This document shows, piece after piece, positions 54,030 through 62,262 of a DNA stretch of 64,000 bases (positions are counted from its first letter, which is position 1; each line of letters opens with the position of its first letter). Both the position numbers and the translations under genes were made by a program. Source of the stretch: Methylomusa anaerophila. GTDB lineage: Bacteria > Bacillota > Negativicutes > Sporomusales > Sporomusaceae. The notes under the pieces were generated by a model, which searched no databases, was not told the origin of the DNA, and saw nothing but the letters and a program-made list of their open reading frames with translations. The stretch spans positions 4,543,501-4,607,500 of the forward strand of contig NZ_AP018449.1 of NCBI RefSeq assembly GCF_003966895.1, given 5' to 3'.

Positions 54030-54938
54030 CTACAGCTTGTTCAAGCTTATAGAGCCCATTGAAGTTGTAATGTTTATTTTACCGCCGCCTTCTCCAAGCC
54101 TGCCGGTAATCATTGTTTGGGAAGATTGGTTCACGGTTAGCGGCAGATCCTGGTAAGTAACATTTCCGGTAGAGGTGCTTGCCGCCAGTTGGGCAACAAG
54201 GTTCGGCGACAGGAAAGCTTTAATACTGCCTAAATTGGACCTTATCTCCAGGTTATCCCGGATAGCCGGAACCTCTACTGAGATATCCCCTCGCTCAGTG
54301 CGGGCCTCATATAGCCCACTTACGCCGGTAATGTTAATTTTCCCATTATTGGTTACCGCCTTAACAAACCCGTTCACTTTATGGATCTGAATCTCGCCTG
54401 AGGATGTTTTGGCGTCAACATCCCCGGAAACATTCTCTACACTGATTTTTCCCATATTGGTTTCGGCCTTGACCAAACCATCCACTCCCTGGATTTGAAT
54501 TTCGCCTGTGGATGCTTTGGCGTCAACATTTCCGGAAACATTATCCAGTTTTATTGTTCCGCGGGAGTTTTCCACCCGTGTGATCAGTACGCCTTTGGGT
54601 ACTGTGATCCCTAAATCCATACCGGCACGAGTCCGGATAACTAATTCTTTTCCGGTTGCTATATCAATACCCGGCCCTTTCAGTAAACTATTAAAGAAAT
54701 TGCTCTGCGCACCTACTTCAACGTAATCACGGTCCCAACTGCTCACCTTAATATTTCCGGTTCCGTTGTAGATCTTCAGAACGGTTCCCGGTTCTACGGC
54801 AAAGGTTTCTTGATAATATTTCCCAGGAAGATTGGTACATGCTAACCCGAGCATGGCTATTACTAAAAGAAATACCAGCACCATTAAGATACGCTTTCTT
54901 TTTTTAGTTGTTTTACCGTTTGTTTCCTGATTAGACAT
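54030..54938 (-). CDS. DUF4097-family protein, N-terminally membrane anchored
   Basis: 302 aa. The N-terminus is basic (KTTKKRKR) then hydrophobic (ILMVLVFLLVIAMLGLAC), giving a signal anchor or a poor-match lipobox at Cys34. The rest is DUF4097 beta-repeats (TGEIQI, NMGKIS, SGDVDAK), predicted outside the membrane. ATG 54938 follows GAGGATG by a suitable distance. It lies in line with the holin-like, SHOCT-like and DUF2089 genes, a combination common in Bacillota and usually tied to cell-envelope stress. Function is not known. Confidence 0.9.
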   Translation of the reverse strand: MSNQETNGKTTKKRKRILMVLVFLLVIAMLGLACTNLPGKYYQETFAVEPGTVLKIYNGTGNIKVSSWDRDYVEVGAQSNFFNSLLKGPGIDIATGKELVIRTRAGMDLGITVPKGVLITRVENSRGTIKLDNVSGNVDAKASTGEIQIQGVDGLVKAETNMGKISVENVSGDVDAKTSSGEIQIHKVNGFVKAVTNNGKINITGVSGLYEARTERGDISVEVPAIRDNLEIRSNLGSIKAFLSPNLVAQLAASTSTGNVTYQDLPLTVNQSSQTMITGRLGEGGGKINITTSMGSISLNKL

Positions 54939-55084
54939 GCTTATATCATCCTCACTCGGTAAATTAAAGTTTTCTTAAGAAACCGAAACCGCCAATTCCT
55001 ATAATACGTCAATAGCCTTCAGCCTTCACTTCATTGCCTTGACCCCGAACCGGGGCGAATTCCTCTTGCCCTTGATCCATCATT

Positions 55085-55459
55085 TCATCGATTTGACTGC
55101 TTAGCATGGCGTACTGCGCCGGCAGCTCTCCACCGGTTCAAGGGCAGATTAACCAACGTTGCCAGCAGGGCAACGACTAGGGCTGACCAGAACCCCGGAA
55201 CTGTCAATCCTGGGATCAGACCGTCTGTCAGCATCACCATCCAGGCGTTGATGACCAGGGTGAATAAGCCGAGGGTGATTAGATTGACAGGCAATAGGAT
55301 CAACAGCAGAAACGGACGGATTGCAGCATGCAGCAGTGTAAGGACTGTTCCAGCCAACAGGCCTGCCCATATACTGTCCAGGACCACCGCAGGCCAAACC
55401 AGCTTAGCCACATACAAGGCAAACGTATTGGCGACAATTCTTAGAACCAGCCTGCACAT
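55085..55459 (-). CDS. small integral membrane protein, phage-holin-4 family (PF04020-like)
   Basis: 124 aa with about four hydrophobic segments, including LLLILLPVNLITLGLFTLVINAW, here split as the PVNLITLG core typical of this membrane family, and a basic tail. Despite the family name these are chromosomal proteins, not lysis proteins. Ribosome site GAGGTG precedes ATG. It starts 16 bp after the stop of the 108-aa gene, so it is in the same operon. Confidence 0.85.
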   Translation of the reverse strand: MCRLVLRIVANTFALYVAKLVWPAVVLDSIWAGLLAGTVLTLLHAAIRPFLLLILLPVNLITLGLFTLVINAWMVMLTDGLIPGLTVPGFWSALVVALLATLVNLPLNRWRAAGAVRHAKQSNR

Positions 55460-55475
55460 TCAAGTCCACCTCAGC

Positions 55476-55802
55476 TTAATAAAAGTCTATGAATACCCTG
55501 ATATTGCCGGACTGTACTTCCGCCAGGCGAAACCTGCCGTACTGCCGCGTCTCCCGAAACAGCTGCAGGCAGACTGCCAGCATTCTTTCCATGGAGGCCG
55601 GGCCTGTGCAGCATCCGGCTAGGTTAAACCGGCTGACACCGCGCAGCCGCTTGGGGGCAAATGCGTCAAACAGGCAAGCGAGATCGGCAAAAGCATCCAA
55701 AGCCAAATCAAGGACGAACAACGGGACGGGAATGACCAACGGACGAAGGCCGCCCGGAGATACTTTAACCAGCAGGAGTTGGCTTTGCCGCTTACTCCAC
55801 AT
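55476..55802 (-). CDS. hypothetical 108-aa protein of the DUF2089/SHOCT operon
   Basis: Begins MWSKRQSQLL at ATG 55802, overlapping the end of the SHOCT-like gene by 11 bp, and ends 16 bp before the membrane-protein gene. A longer reading to 55853 only adds residues overlapping the previous gene. It has a hydrophobic patch (PLVIPVPLFVLDLALDA) and a Cys pair (AGCC) but no motif I can name. Overlap, spacing and position argue that it is real. It may interact with the SHOCT-like protein. Confidence 0.65.
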   Translation of the reverse strand: MWSKRQSQLLLVKVSPGGLRPLVIPVPLFVLDLALDAFADLACLFDAFAPKRLRGVSRFNLAGCCTGPASMERMLAVCLQLFRETRQYGRFRLAEVQSGNIRVFIDFY

Positions 55803-56214
55803 ATACCTCAACCCTGATCTTTCCCTTTTTCGGATCTTCGATATCGACATCAAACAGCTTCCCGTCCACCAGTCCCTGGTCGACGAGGTTTACCAGTTCT
55901 TCGAAATCAATCTTGGAAAAGTCCAAGCCCTTCCCCGCCATTTCCCGGCGGGCTTCCTCGGGTATATAGCCCGCAATCATATTTCCAAGTTGTGAGGCTA
56001 CCTTCAACAAAATGAGAGGAATATTAACGTTGACCTTAGCCTCGGCGCTATCTACCCGTACCCTTAGAAAACGGTCACCAAGCTTTTTCCCGGGGATCGG
56101 CGGTCTACTCCCGGTGTCGTCCAGCGCTCCCAAGAGTTCCAGCCCCTCCTCAATGGAAATCTTTCCGTCCCGCACCATCTGCAGGAGCTTGCTTTTCTCA
56201 TCACTCATGATCAT
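55792..56214 (-). CDS. SHOCT-like domain protein
   Basis: 140 aa (138 if the second ATG at 56208 is used, which has better spacing from AAGGGG). The N-terminus has the short helical SHOCT-like motif (MVRDGKISIEEGLELL); the remainder contains a conserved middle (VNVNIPLILLKVASQLG) and an acidic C-terminal strand region. Proteins of this type sit beside DUF2089 regulators in many Bacillota. It lies 22 bp after the regulator gene. No enzymatic motif is seen. Confidence 0.85.
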   Translation of the reverse strand: MIMSDEKSKLLQMVRDGKISIEEGLELLGALDDTGSRPPIPGKKLGDRFLRVRVDSAEAKVNVNIPLILLKVASQLGNMIAGYIPEEARREMAGKGLDFSKIDFEELVNLVDQGLVDGKLFDVDIEDPKKGKIRVEVYVE

Positions 56215-56236
56215 TTACCCCTTCTCTAAGTTAACG

Positions 56237-56620
56237 TTACTTGGCTGCTTTTCTCAGCAGCCTGACGGCCTCTTGGGCGGAAATCTCCCCTTTTTCCAGG
56301 GCACTGATTATTTCCTGTTTAAAATTCTTTTCTTCTTCATCATCCTGTTTTTGCACTTTGTACCCCAAAGCCTGAACCACACCATCCAAACGGTTGCGAA
56401 CCGTGGGGTAGGAGATGCCTAGTTCTTTTTCCACATCTTTAATACTGCCACGGCATTTGAGAAAGACTTCGATGAACTCCTGTTGCTCAACGGGTAGCTT
56501 GCAGAGCTTACAGGTAGTGAAGCTACCCTCAATCTGCGTTTGGCAATAGTCGCAGGAGAGGCTGCTGATTTTCATTTCGTGATTACAAACCGGACAGTAA
56601 TTTGGCGCTCTGAATATCAT
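56237..56620 (-). CDS. DUF2089-family zinc-ribbon/HTH regulator
   Basis: 127 aa. Two CxxC pairs (CPVC, CDYC) and a further CKLC form a zinc-ribbon-like N-terminus. A helix-turn-helix-like part follows (VEKELGISYPTVRNRLD, residues about 65-81), then a C-terminal helical motif (ALEKGEISAQEAVRLL) resembling SHOCT and the docking motifs on the PKS proteins. First gene of a six-gene operon with a strong promoter 44 bp upstream; ribosome site GAAGGTG. Probably regulates its own operon; the DNA target is not known. Confidence 0.9.
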   Translation of the reverse strand: MIFRAPNYCPVCNHEMKISSLSCDYCQTQIEGSFTTCKLCKLPVEQQEFIEVFLKCRGSIKDVEKELGISYPTVRNRLDGVVQALGYKVQKQDDEEEKNFKQEIISALEKGEISAQEAVRLLRKAAK

Positions 56621-56663
56621 ACTGCACCTTCTTTATTAACCATAAACTAGCTAAGTTAAGCTT

Positions 56664-56692
56664 ATTCTAGCATGGTTGCTTAATATTGTCAA
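56664..56692 (-). promoter_or_regulatory. sigma-A-type promoter of the DUF2089 operon
   Basis: Minus strand TTGACA (56692-56687), 17-bp spacer, TAGAAT (56669-56664), 44 bp before ATG 56620. The region just upstream is very AT-rich with repeated ATTAAT tracts. Confidence 0.8.
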
Positions 56693-56805
56693 TGTAAATA
56701 TTAATATATTCAATGTCATTATTAATTATATTAATTAAGCAATTAAAAAACCATCAAATTAGGCGTCCATTACTTCTGAATAACTTAACGGCAACAATCC
56801 TGGCC

Positions 56806-57150
56806 TTATTTCCCTCCAGCCGCCTTTTCCAACTGATCCACAGCCGCCAGACCTGCTTCAAGGGCCTCATTCACTTTAGCTAGGCCAGCCACAGGAAGGC
56901 AACACACTATCGCATGAAGAATCTCGTTTCTGGTTGCCCCGGCACGGTAAGCTTTTTCGGCGTGTAAAGCAATCCCATGTTCCGAACGATCCATGACCAC
57001 TGTTCCCAGCAGTATCAGTTCTTGTTCCTTTTTGGACAGTGGTCCGCAGGATTCGATCTCCCTTGCTAAGCTCATAAATGCACCAAAGACATTTTTCGGC
57101 AATAAAATTACCGGCATACTATTTCCCTTATTGTCCAGGTTATTTGTCAT
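56806..57150 (-). CDS. carboxymuconolactone decarboxylase / AhpD-like protein
   Basis: 114 aa from ATG 57150 (GGAGG 12 bases upstream); ATG 57117, preceded by AAGGG, is an alternative, and the frame runs open to 57240. Family features: PLSKKEQELILLG and LHAEKAYRAGATRNEILHAI. The CxxC that gives AhpD-type enzymes their redox activity is not present at the usual place (SEHG there); a Cys pair occurs later (VCCLP). It is therefore probably not a canonical peroxidase partner. It lies between the thioesterase gene and the DUF2089 operon with its own leader, and its link to polyketide synthesis is uncertain. Confidence 0.85.
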   Translation of the reverse strand: MTNNLDNKGNSMPVILLPKNVFGAFMSLAREIESCGPLSKKEQELILLGTVVMDRSEHGIALHAEKAYRAGATRNEILHAIVCCLPVAGLAKVNEALEAGLAAVDQLEKAAGGK

Positions 57151-57268
57151 GACTTCGCGCTGTCCTCCCTTCCTCCGGTCCGGCCTAGCCGGATATTTTT
57201 GATGTTTTCTCTCAAAGTACTCTACACGGGGAATTTGCAAGTTAAGCTTCTATAATGGCCCATCCATT

Positions 57269-57303
57269 AAGTGTATGTTTAATGTATGTCCAATGTATGT
57301 TTT
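57269..57303. repeat. three 11-bp direct repeats
   Basis: Copies of aatgtatgtNN (first copy aagtgtatgtt) at 11-bp period, directly after the stop of the ECH2-KS-ACP-TE gene and upstream of the AhpD-like gene. One helical turn spacing would suit a regulator, but no known site is recognised. Confidence 0.55.
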
Positions 57304-60300
57304 AGGAATATAATTTTTCACAAAAAGCAACTATAGCTTCCAATGACTTAGGTTCCGTCAAAAGCATCATATGATTGGGTGAGTCCAGGTCCATCCTGTT
57401 AAAATTGGGAAGCTGCCGCTCCCATTCTGCCCAATAATTCACATTATCCAATAAAATATTATCCTCTGCCGTTGACAAATAAGGCTCTATTTCTCCCAGG
57501 AATAAGCCACTGCCGTTACGGAAAAAGTGACAAGTTACCGCCTGAGGATCCGGCAACGGCAGAACAGAATAAGCATCATCTTTATAAGCCTGCCGCACCT
57601 TTAGATTTTGCTGCAACTGCGAGTATACCTGCTCTTTCGATTTTATCAATCCCCGTTTCGCGGCCAGCTCAATTAATTGTTCCAAATAATCCTCATCATT
57701 TAAATTTGAATTTACTTCGTCGCGATGAATTAAGGTTTGGGCTATTTTTTCCGGCTCTTTATCAATTGAAGCCAGCAAGGCAACGTTAACCGTTTGCAAA
57801 ATCAAACCTTTTTGCGACTCGTATGATTTTTTCATTTCGGCAGGATCTATCGCATCCAACATAACGATTGTATCAACGGTTTGTCCCAACTCTTGCAATT
57901 GGCGCGTGATTTCATAAGCCAAAGTTCCGCCCATGGAGTATCCGCCCACGTCATAGGGACCTTCCGGCTGCACCGATTGCATAATGTGAATGTAATATGC
58001 AGCCATTGCCTGGAGCCCGTGCAAAGGAGAGCGGTCGGTCATCCAGCCTCGCGCCTGAATACCAAAAAAGGGACGTTGAATCTTCTGAGCAATTTGTTGA
58101 TATACTTCTACTCCGCCCTGCCCCGCATGAGTCCAAAATACAGGTCGTCCTTGCGAGCTCTGGTTGAGATGAATGAGTTCGGGAAATTGCGGCCATAACT
58201 TGAAAGATTTTCGCTTTAATCTTCTTTTATTGTCTGTGTTACTCAGTTCTTTTTCCATGAACCCGATAAATTCGCTAAGGGTTGGATAATCGTAAACTTT
58301 GGTTGCGGCGATTGAAGTCCCGTATTGGTTATTAATCGCCTGCACCCAGTTCACAACTATCATCGAATCCATCCCCATATCCACAAAACTTGCATCTACA
58401 TCAATATCGCTCCGATTCTTATACAAGGCTTGGGCTAAGCTTGCAGCCAGTTCTTCCTGTAAGGATTCCACGGCAATATGAGATTCCCCTATCGTCTCTG
58501 ATTGATATTTTTCCAGCTGAGCATCCGCACCAAAGTGGTGCGCCGGCGTCGCAGGGGTTGCCGGCGATCCTGCCGAATCCGTTGCTGTGCCGACGGCAGG
58601 CTGGCTGTCAGCCTTGGGCGCCCAGTAGCGCTCCCTGGCAAAGGGATAAGCGGGAAGATTTATCCGGCAAGGTTTGGTGCCGGCATAGAGTTTGTTCCAA
58701 TCAACATTTATACCTTTTAACCAGACTTCCGCTACTTTTTTAAGTTCCTTTTCTTGAAGCCAGGTTTCCAGCAAGGCTTTTGTTTCTTCATCCAATTCAA
58801 GGAGTTTCTTTCTGCCGTTGCTCTTTTTCACCTGACCTGTCAGTACTTCTGGCGATGAATTGTCAATAAAGTCCCCTAATACTTTTATTAGCATATCTCG
58901 CGAATCCGCCGGGAAGGCCAAACGATATTCCATCCCTTCCCGGCCTGTCTGAAGGGTATAGGCCAAATCCGTCAGGTTGAAGTCTTCACGGGCTTCAGCA
59001 TGGCTCTTCATGGACTTGGCGTAGGCTTTTAATTGTTCCTCAGTTTTTGCCGACAACACAACCAGGACCGGGTTGTTTGTTTCCATGTCCATGGAAATCG
59101 TGGTGTCAGCAGTGTCAACCGCAGGGATGTATTCTTCGATGACCAGATGGGCGTTGGTGCCGTTGAATCCAAAAGAACTCACGGCGGCGCGCCGCGGAAT
59201 GCCGGCGGACGTTTCCCATGGCTGTAATTTGGTATTGATATAAAACGGATTATTATCCAGGGAAACATATTCATTTAACTTTTCAAAATTAATCGCCGGC
59301 GGTATCAGCCGGTGCTGCAGGGAAAGCAGTATTTTAATTACACCGGCAACTCCCGACGCTGCCAAAAGGTGACCAATATTGCTTTTCACCGTTCCCAACG
59401 CGCAATAGTTCTTTTTTTGTGTAAAAGAGCCGAAAGATTCGGCAAGGGCGTCTATTTCAATGGAATCACCAAGTTTTGTTCCTGTTCCGTGCGCTTCCAG
59501 CAAAGTTATTGTTTCCGGATTAATTCCAAAGCGTTGATACACGTCTTTTTCTAAGAAAACTTGTGATTTTGCACTGGGCGCGGTAATTCCGTTGGTTTTT
59601 CCGTCGTGGTTAATCCCCCAGCCACTAATCACTCCATAAATGGGGTCGCCGTCCCGCACTGCATCGGCGAGTCTTTTTAATAAAACAACTCCCACGCCTT
59701 CACCGGGAACAAAACCGTTGGCACGAGCGTCAAAAGAAAAGCAGCGTCCGTCCGGGGACAGCATTCCGGCTTTGCTGGCCTGAATGTGCAGATATGGTCC
59801 GGCCATGATGTTTACTCCCCCCGCCAGGGCAAGATCACTATTCTGCAGTATCAGGCTGTCACAGGCTTCAGCTATTGCTACCAGGGAGGCTGAACAGGCA
59901 GTATCAATGGCTAAACAGGGTCCTTTCAAGTTTAATGAGTACGAAATTCTGGCCGGCAGAATGGAGTTTGTTCCTCCCGTAAAGACCTGGGAATTCAGTT
60001 CTTGCCCCTGCATAATCATGGTATGCCCGTAATCGCTGGGGGCGCAACCCACAAAAACACCGCACCGGCTGCCAGATAATGACAAGGGGTTTAGACCGGA
60101 ATCTTCAATGCAGGCCCAACAGCTTTCCAGGAACAGACGTTGCTGCGGATCCATTACTACTGCTTCTGTGGTTGAAATACCAAAAAACAAGGGATCGAAT
60201 TTATCCACATCCTCCAAAGCGCCCATATATTTACAATAGGTTTTTCCGGGAGCTTTGGGATCCGGATCATAAAAAAGGTCCAGCGGCCAGCGTGTGGCAG

Positions 60301-61501
60301 GAATTTCTGAAATGCAGTCCCTGCCGTCGGCAAGATTGTTCCACAATTCAGTCATGGACTTTGACTTGGGAAATTGTCCTGCCATGCCGATGATGGCAAT
60401 GGATTTTTGGGGAACTTGATTTTGTAAAGACACATCCGTATTGCCTGTGAATACCACCGTTTTTTTCTTTAACTCTTTTAACTCTATCGGCTGGCCTGAA
60501 GAAGCAGGACCCTTTGGCAAATCTTTTTCTCCCGGTATAGTCAATCCTAAAGACTGCTTATCCGTATTTTCCGAAGATTGCCCATACAGAGATTGAATTC
60601 TTTCTTTTACTTCCGGCTGATTTACAAAAGTTTTTTCATGCATTTGCACTTCTCTTGCAAAGGCCAGGGATAACTTCTCTCTGATGGGTTCAACCATAAG
60701 ATCTTTTAAAGCTATCAATGTTTCCCGGGGCGCCTCGGCTAACGTTTTTGCCAGTTGCAATGCATACGGCAGAACTTCTTTCCTGGGCAGCACCGGAAAA
60801 GGAATACCTTTTGACTGCAATTCCGAACCGTAAAAATTATTTCCGGTGTATAAAATTTCCTGGGTCAAACTAATGCCAATTTTCTCAGGAAAAATTAATG
60901 TTGCACCAGCGCCGGGAGTAAAGCCATATTTAAGATAGTTGCTGGTATATATGCTTTCCCGGCTCATCACAATCAAATCACAAAACATTCCCATGGACCA
61001 GCCGGCGCCGATAGCATGACCTTGCATGGCAGCAATTACGGGTATCTTGCAATCCAGCGCCAGGCTATAGATGTTATGATCGGTAAATTTCATTTTACCT
61101 TCATATATATCCAATAAAACTTCCTTGGTTCCACCGGAGGCAAAGTAACTGTCATATCCGGTCAGGACCACCGCTTTGTAGTTTGGATTGGCTTGAATGG
61201 ACTCAAACGCCTGGAACAGGCCGGTGACCAATTCGTAGGAGAAGGTATTTTTATTAACCCGGTCTTGCATTGTTAATTGGACAATGCCCGGTTCCACTTC
61301 TCGGAAATCGACGGCAGCTTCTGTCATTGGGTTTTCAGCGGGGGGCTCTGCCCCCGCCGGACCTGTCGCAGCGGAACTTGATTCCGTTATTTCTTTTAGT
61401 TTTTTCTCAGCCTGCCCGGGGCTTATTTCCCCTGCTTGCAATGCACGTAAAATCTCTTTTCTATCCATCATCAGCCTCCCGCTATATTCCGACATTATCA
61501 T
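57302..61501 (-). CDS. ECH2-KS-ACP-thioesterase fusion, beta-branching and release module
   Basis: 1399 aa as read from ATG 61501, which overlaps the ECH1 stop by 4 bp; ATGs at 61495, 61471 and 61468 are also possible, and the last (MDRKEIL) has GGGAGG at 6 bp. Domains: docking-like motif (LQAGEISPGQAEKKL); PksI-type enoyl-CoA hydratase (ECH2, decarboxylating) about 60-300 with GHAIGAGWSMG and YGFTPGAGATL; KS 362-790 (Cys536, HGTGT and NIGH intact); post-KS linker; ACP Ser1046 with Trp1052, six residues on, the known flag for beta-branching; thioesterase 1130-1399 with GYSMGG (Ser1189). There is no KR or DH. The KS would elongate, the HMGS cassette would install a beta-branch on this ACP, ECH2 would decarboxylate in cis, and the TE would release the chain. 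This is probably the terminal module, although it is encoded upstream of the loading subunit. Confidence 0.93.
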   Translation of the reverse strand: MIMSEYSGRLMMDRKEILRALQAGEISPGQAEKKLKEITESSSAATGPAGAEPPAENPMTEAAVDFREVEPGIVQLTMQDRVNKNTFSYELVTGLFQAFESIQANPNYKAVVLTGYDSYFASGGTKEVLLDIYEGKMKFTDHNIYSLALDCKIPVIAAMQGHAIGAGWSMGMFCDLIVMSRESIYTSNYLKYGFTPGAGATLIFPEKIGISLTQEILYTGNNFYGSELQSKGIPFPVLPRKEVLPYALQLAKTLAEAPRETLIALKDLMVEPIREKLSLAFAREVQMHEKTFVNQPEVKERIQSLYGQSSENTDKQSLGLTIPGEKDLPKGPASSGQPIELKELKKKTVVFTGNTDVSLQNQVPQKSIAIIGMAGQFPKSKSMTELWNNLADGRDCISEIPATRWPLDLFYDPDPKAPGKTYCKYMGALEDVDKFDPLFFGISTTEAVVMDPQQRLFLESCWACIEDSGLNPLSLSGSRCGVFVGCAPSDYGHTMIMQGQELNSQVFTGGTNSILPARISYSLNLKGPCLAIDTACSASLVAIAEACDSLILQNSDLALAGGVNIMAGPYLHIQASKAGMLSPDGRCFSFDARANGFVPGEGVGVVLLKRLADAVRDGDPIYGVISGWGINHDGKTNGITAPSAKSQVFLEKDVYQRFGINPETITLLEAHGTGTKLGDSIEIDALAESFGSFTQKKNYCALGTVKSNIGHLLAASGVAGVIKILLSLQHRLIPPAINFEKLNEYVSLDNNPFYINTKLQPWETSAGIPRRAAVSSFGFNGTNAHLVIEEYIPAVDTADTTISMDMETNNPVLVVLSAKTEEQLKAYAKSMKSHAEAREDFNLTDLAYTLQTGREGMEYRLAFPADSRDMLIKVLGDFIDNSSPEVLTGQVKKSNGRKKLLELDEETKALLETWLQEKELKKVAEVWLKGINVDWNKLYAGTKPCRINLPAYPFARERYWAPKADSQPAVGTATDSAGSPATPATPAHHFGADAQLEKYQSETIGESHIAVESLQEELAASLAQALYKNRSDIDVDASFVDMGMDSMIVVNWVQAINNQYGTSIAATKVYDYPTLSEFIGFMEKELSNTDNKRRLKRKSFKLWPQFPELIHLNQSSQGRPVFWTHAGQGGVEVYQQIAQKIQRPFFGIQARGWMTDRSPLHGLQAMAAYYIHIMQSVQPEGPYDVGGYSMGGTLAYEITRQLQELGQTVDTIVMLDAIDPAEMKKSYESQKGLILQTVNVALLASIDKEPEKIAQTLIHRDEVNSNLNDEDYLEQLIELAAKRGLIKSKEQVYSQLQQNLKVRQAYKDDAYSVLPLPDPQAVTCHFFRNGSGLFLGEIEPYLSTAEDNILLDNVNYWAEWERQLPNFNRMDLDSPNHMMLLTEPKSLEAIVAFCEKLYS

Positions 61502-62262
61502 CTCTCCCAGGGAAATTGTCCCTTATCAATATACCAAAAAATCCCCTCAAGATTGCGAGGGTCGGAAAATATCTCCTGGTTGGCCGCTAAAGCCAATGAT
61601 TTGGACTGAAGCAACGAATTATACAACTCATTCATATAGCGTTTATATCGGGAAATTCCTGTTTTAGACAAACGTCTAAAACGAAGCAAATGTTTGCGAA
61701 GCAAAGACTCACTCTGAGCTTCATAGGCATCGACCAGGCCCCATGCATGGGCCTGTTGAAAGGAAATCGGCTGAGTCGATAACGTTAAATAATGGGCTTT
61801 TTGAAATCCCATGCGGCGAATCAAAAACGGCAGAACACAAGCCGGGAAAAGTCCGAATAATAATTCGGACAAACTAAACTGCGCCGTCTCATCGGCAAGC
61901 ACAATGTCGCTGGCGGCGACGAATCCCACCCCGCCGGCATTAGCCTTGCCCCGGACGTGAGAAATTGTAATGTACGGTCCGGTAGCCAATTTCAGCCATA
62001 GGTCATACAAGGGCTCCGGCGATTGTTCCCGGCGTTGCCCGCTGGCAATTGTCCCGTGTATTTCCTTGAAATCAGCCCCAAAACAAAAGACTTCCGGCAA
62101 GCCTTCCAACACCACGATGGTTGCGGCTTCTTCACACATTGCCAGTACATGATGGCATTCTTCAATTAGGAGATCATTGATTGAATTGTTGGCCTCTGGG
62201 CGATAAATCTGCAAAAAACATATTGACTCCTGAAAACGGACTTTAATTGTCTGATAATTCAT
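61498..62262 (-). CDS. pksH: enoyl-CoA hydratase ECH1 (PksH-like), beta-branching dehydratase
   Basis: 254 aa from ATG 62262, which overlaps the HMGS stop as TAATG; a GTG at 62271 is also in frame. Crotonase fold with FCFGADF, GKANAGGVGFVAASD and SLSELLFGLFPACVLPFL, the pattern of PksH-type ECH1 rather than the PksI type. In beta-branching it dehydrates the HMG-like intermediate on the ACP. Flanked by HMGS upstream and an ECH2-containing fusion downstream, both overlapping, so translation is coupled. No obvious ribosome site of its own. Confidence 0.93.
   Translation of the reverse strand: MNYQTIKVRFQESICFLQIYRPEANNSINDLLIEECHHVLAMCEEAATIVVLEGLPEVFCFGADFKEIHGTIASGQRREQSPEPLYDLWLKLATGPYITISHVRGKANAGGVGFVAASDIVLADETAQFSLSELLFGLFPACVLPFLIRRMGFQKAHYLTLSTQPISFQQAHAWGLVDAYEAQSESLLRKHLLRFRRLSKTGISRYKRYMNELYNSLLQSKSLALAANQEIFSDPRNLEGIFWYIDKGQFPWER

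Noticed and set aside
55011..55083. Short ORF of about 23 codons after the membrane-protein gene
   Set aside because: Too short, no recognisable family, and the start sits against the previous stop without a clear ribosome site; could be real but unsupported.
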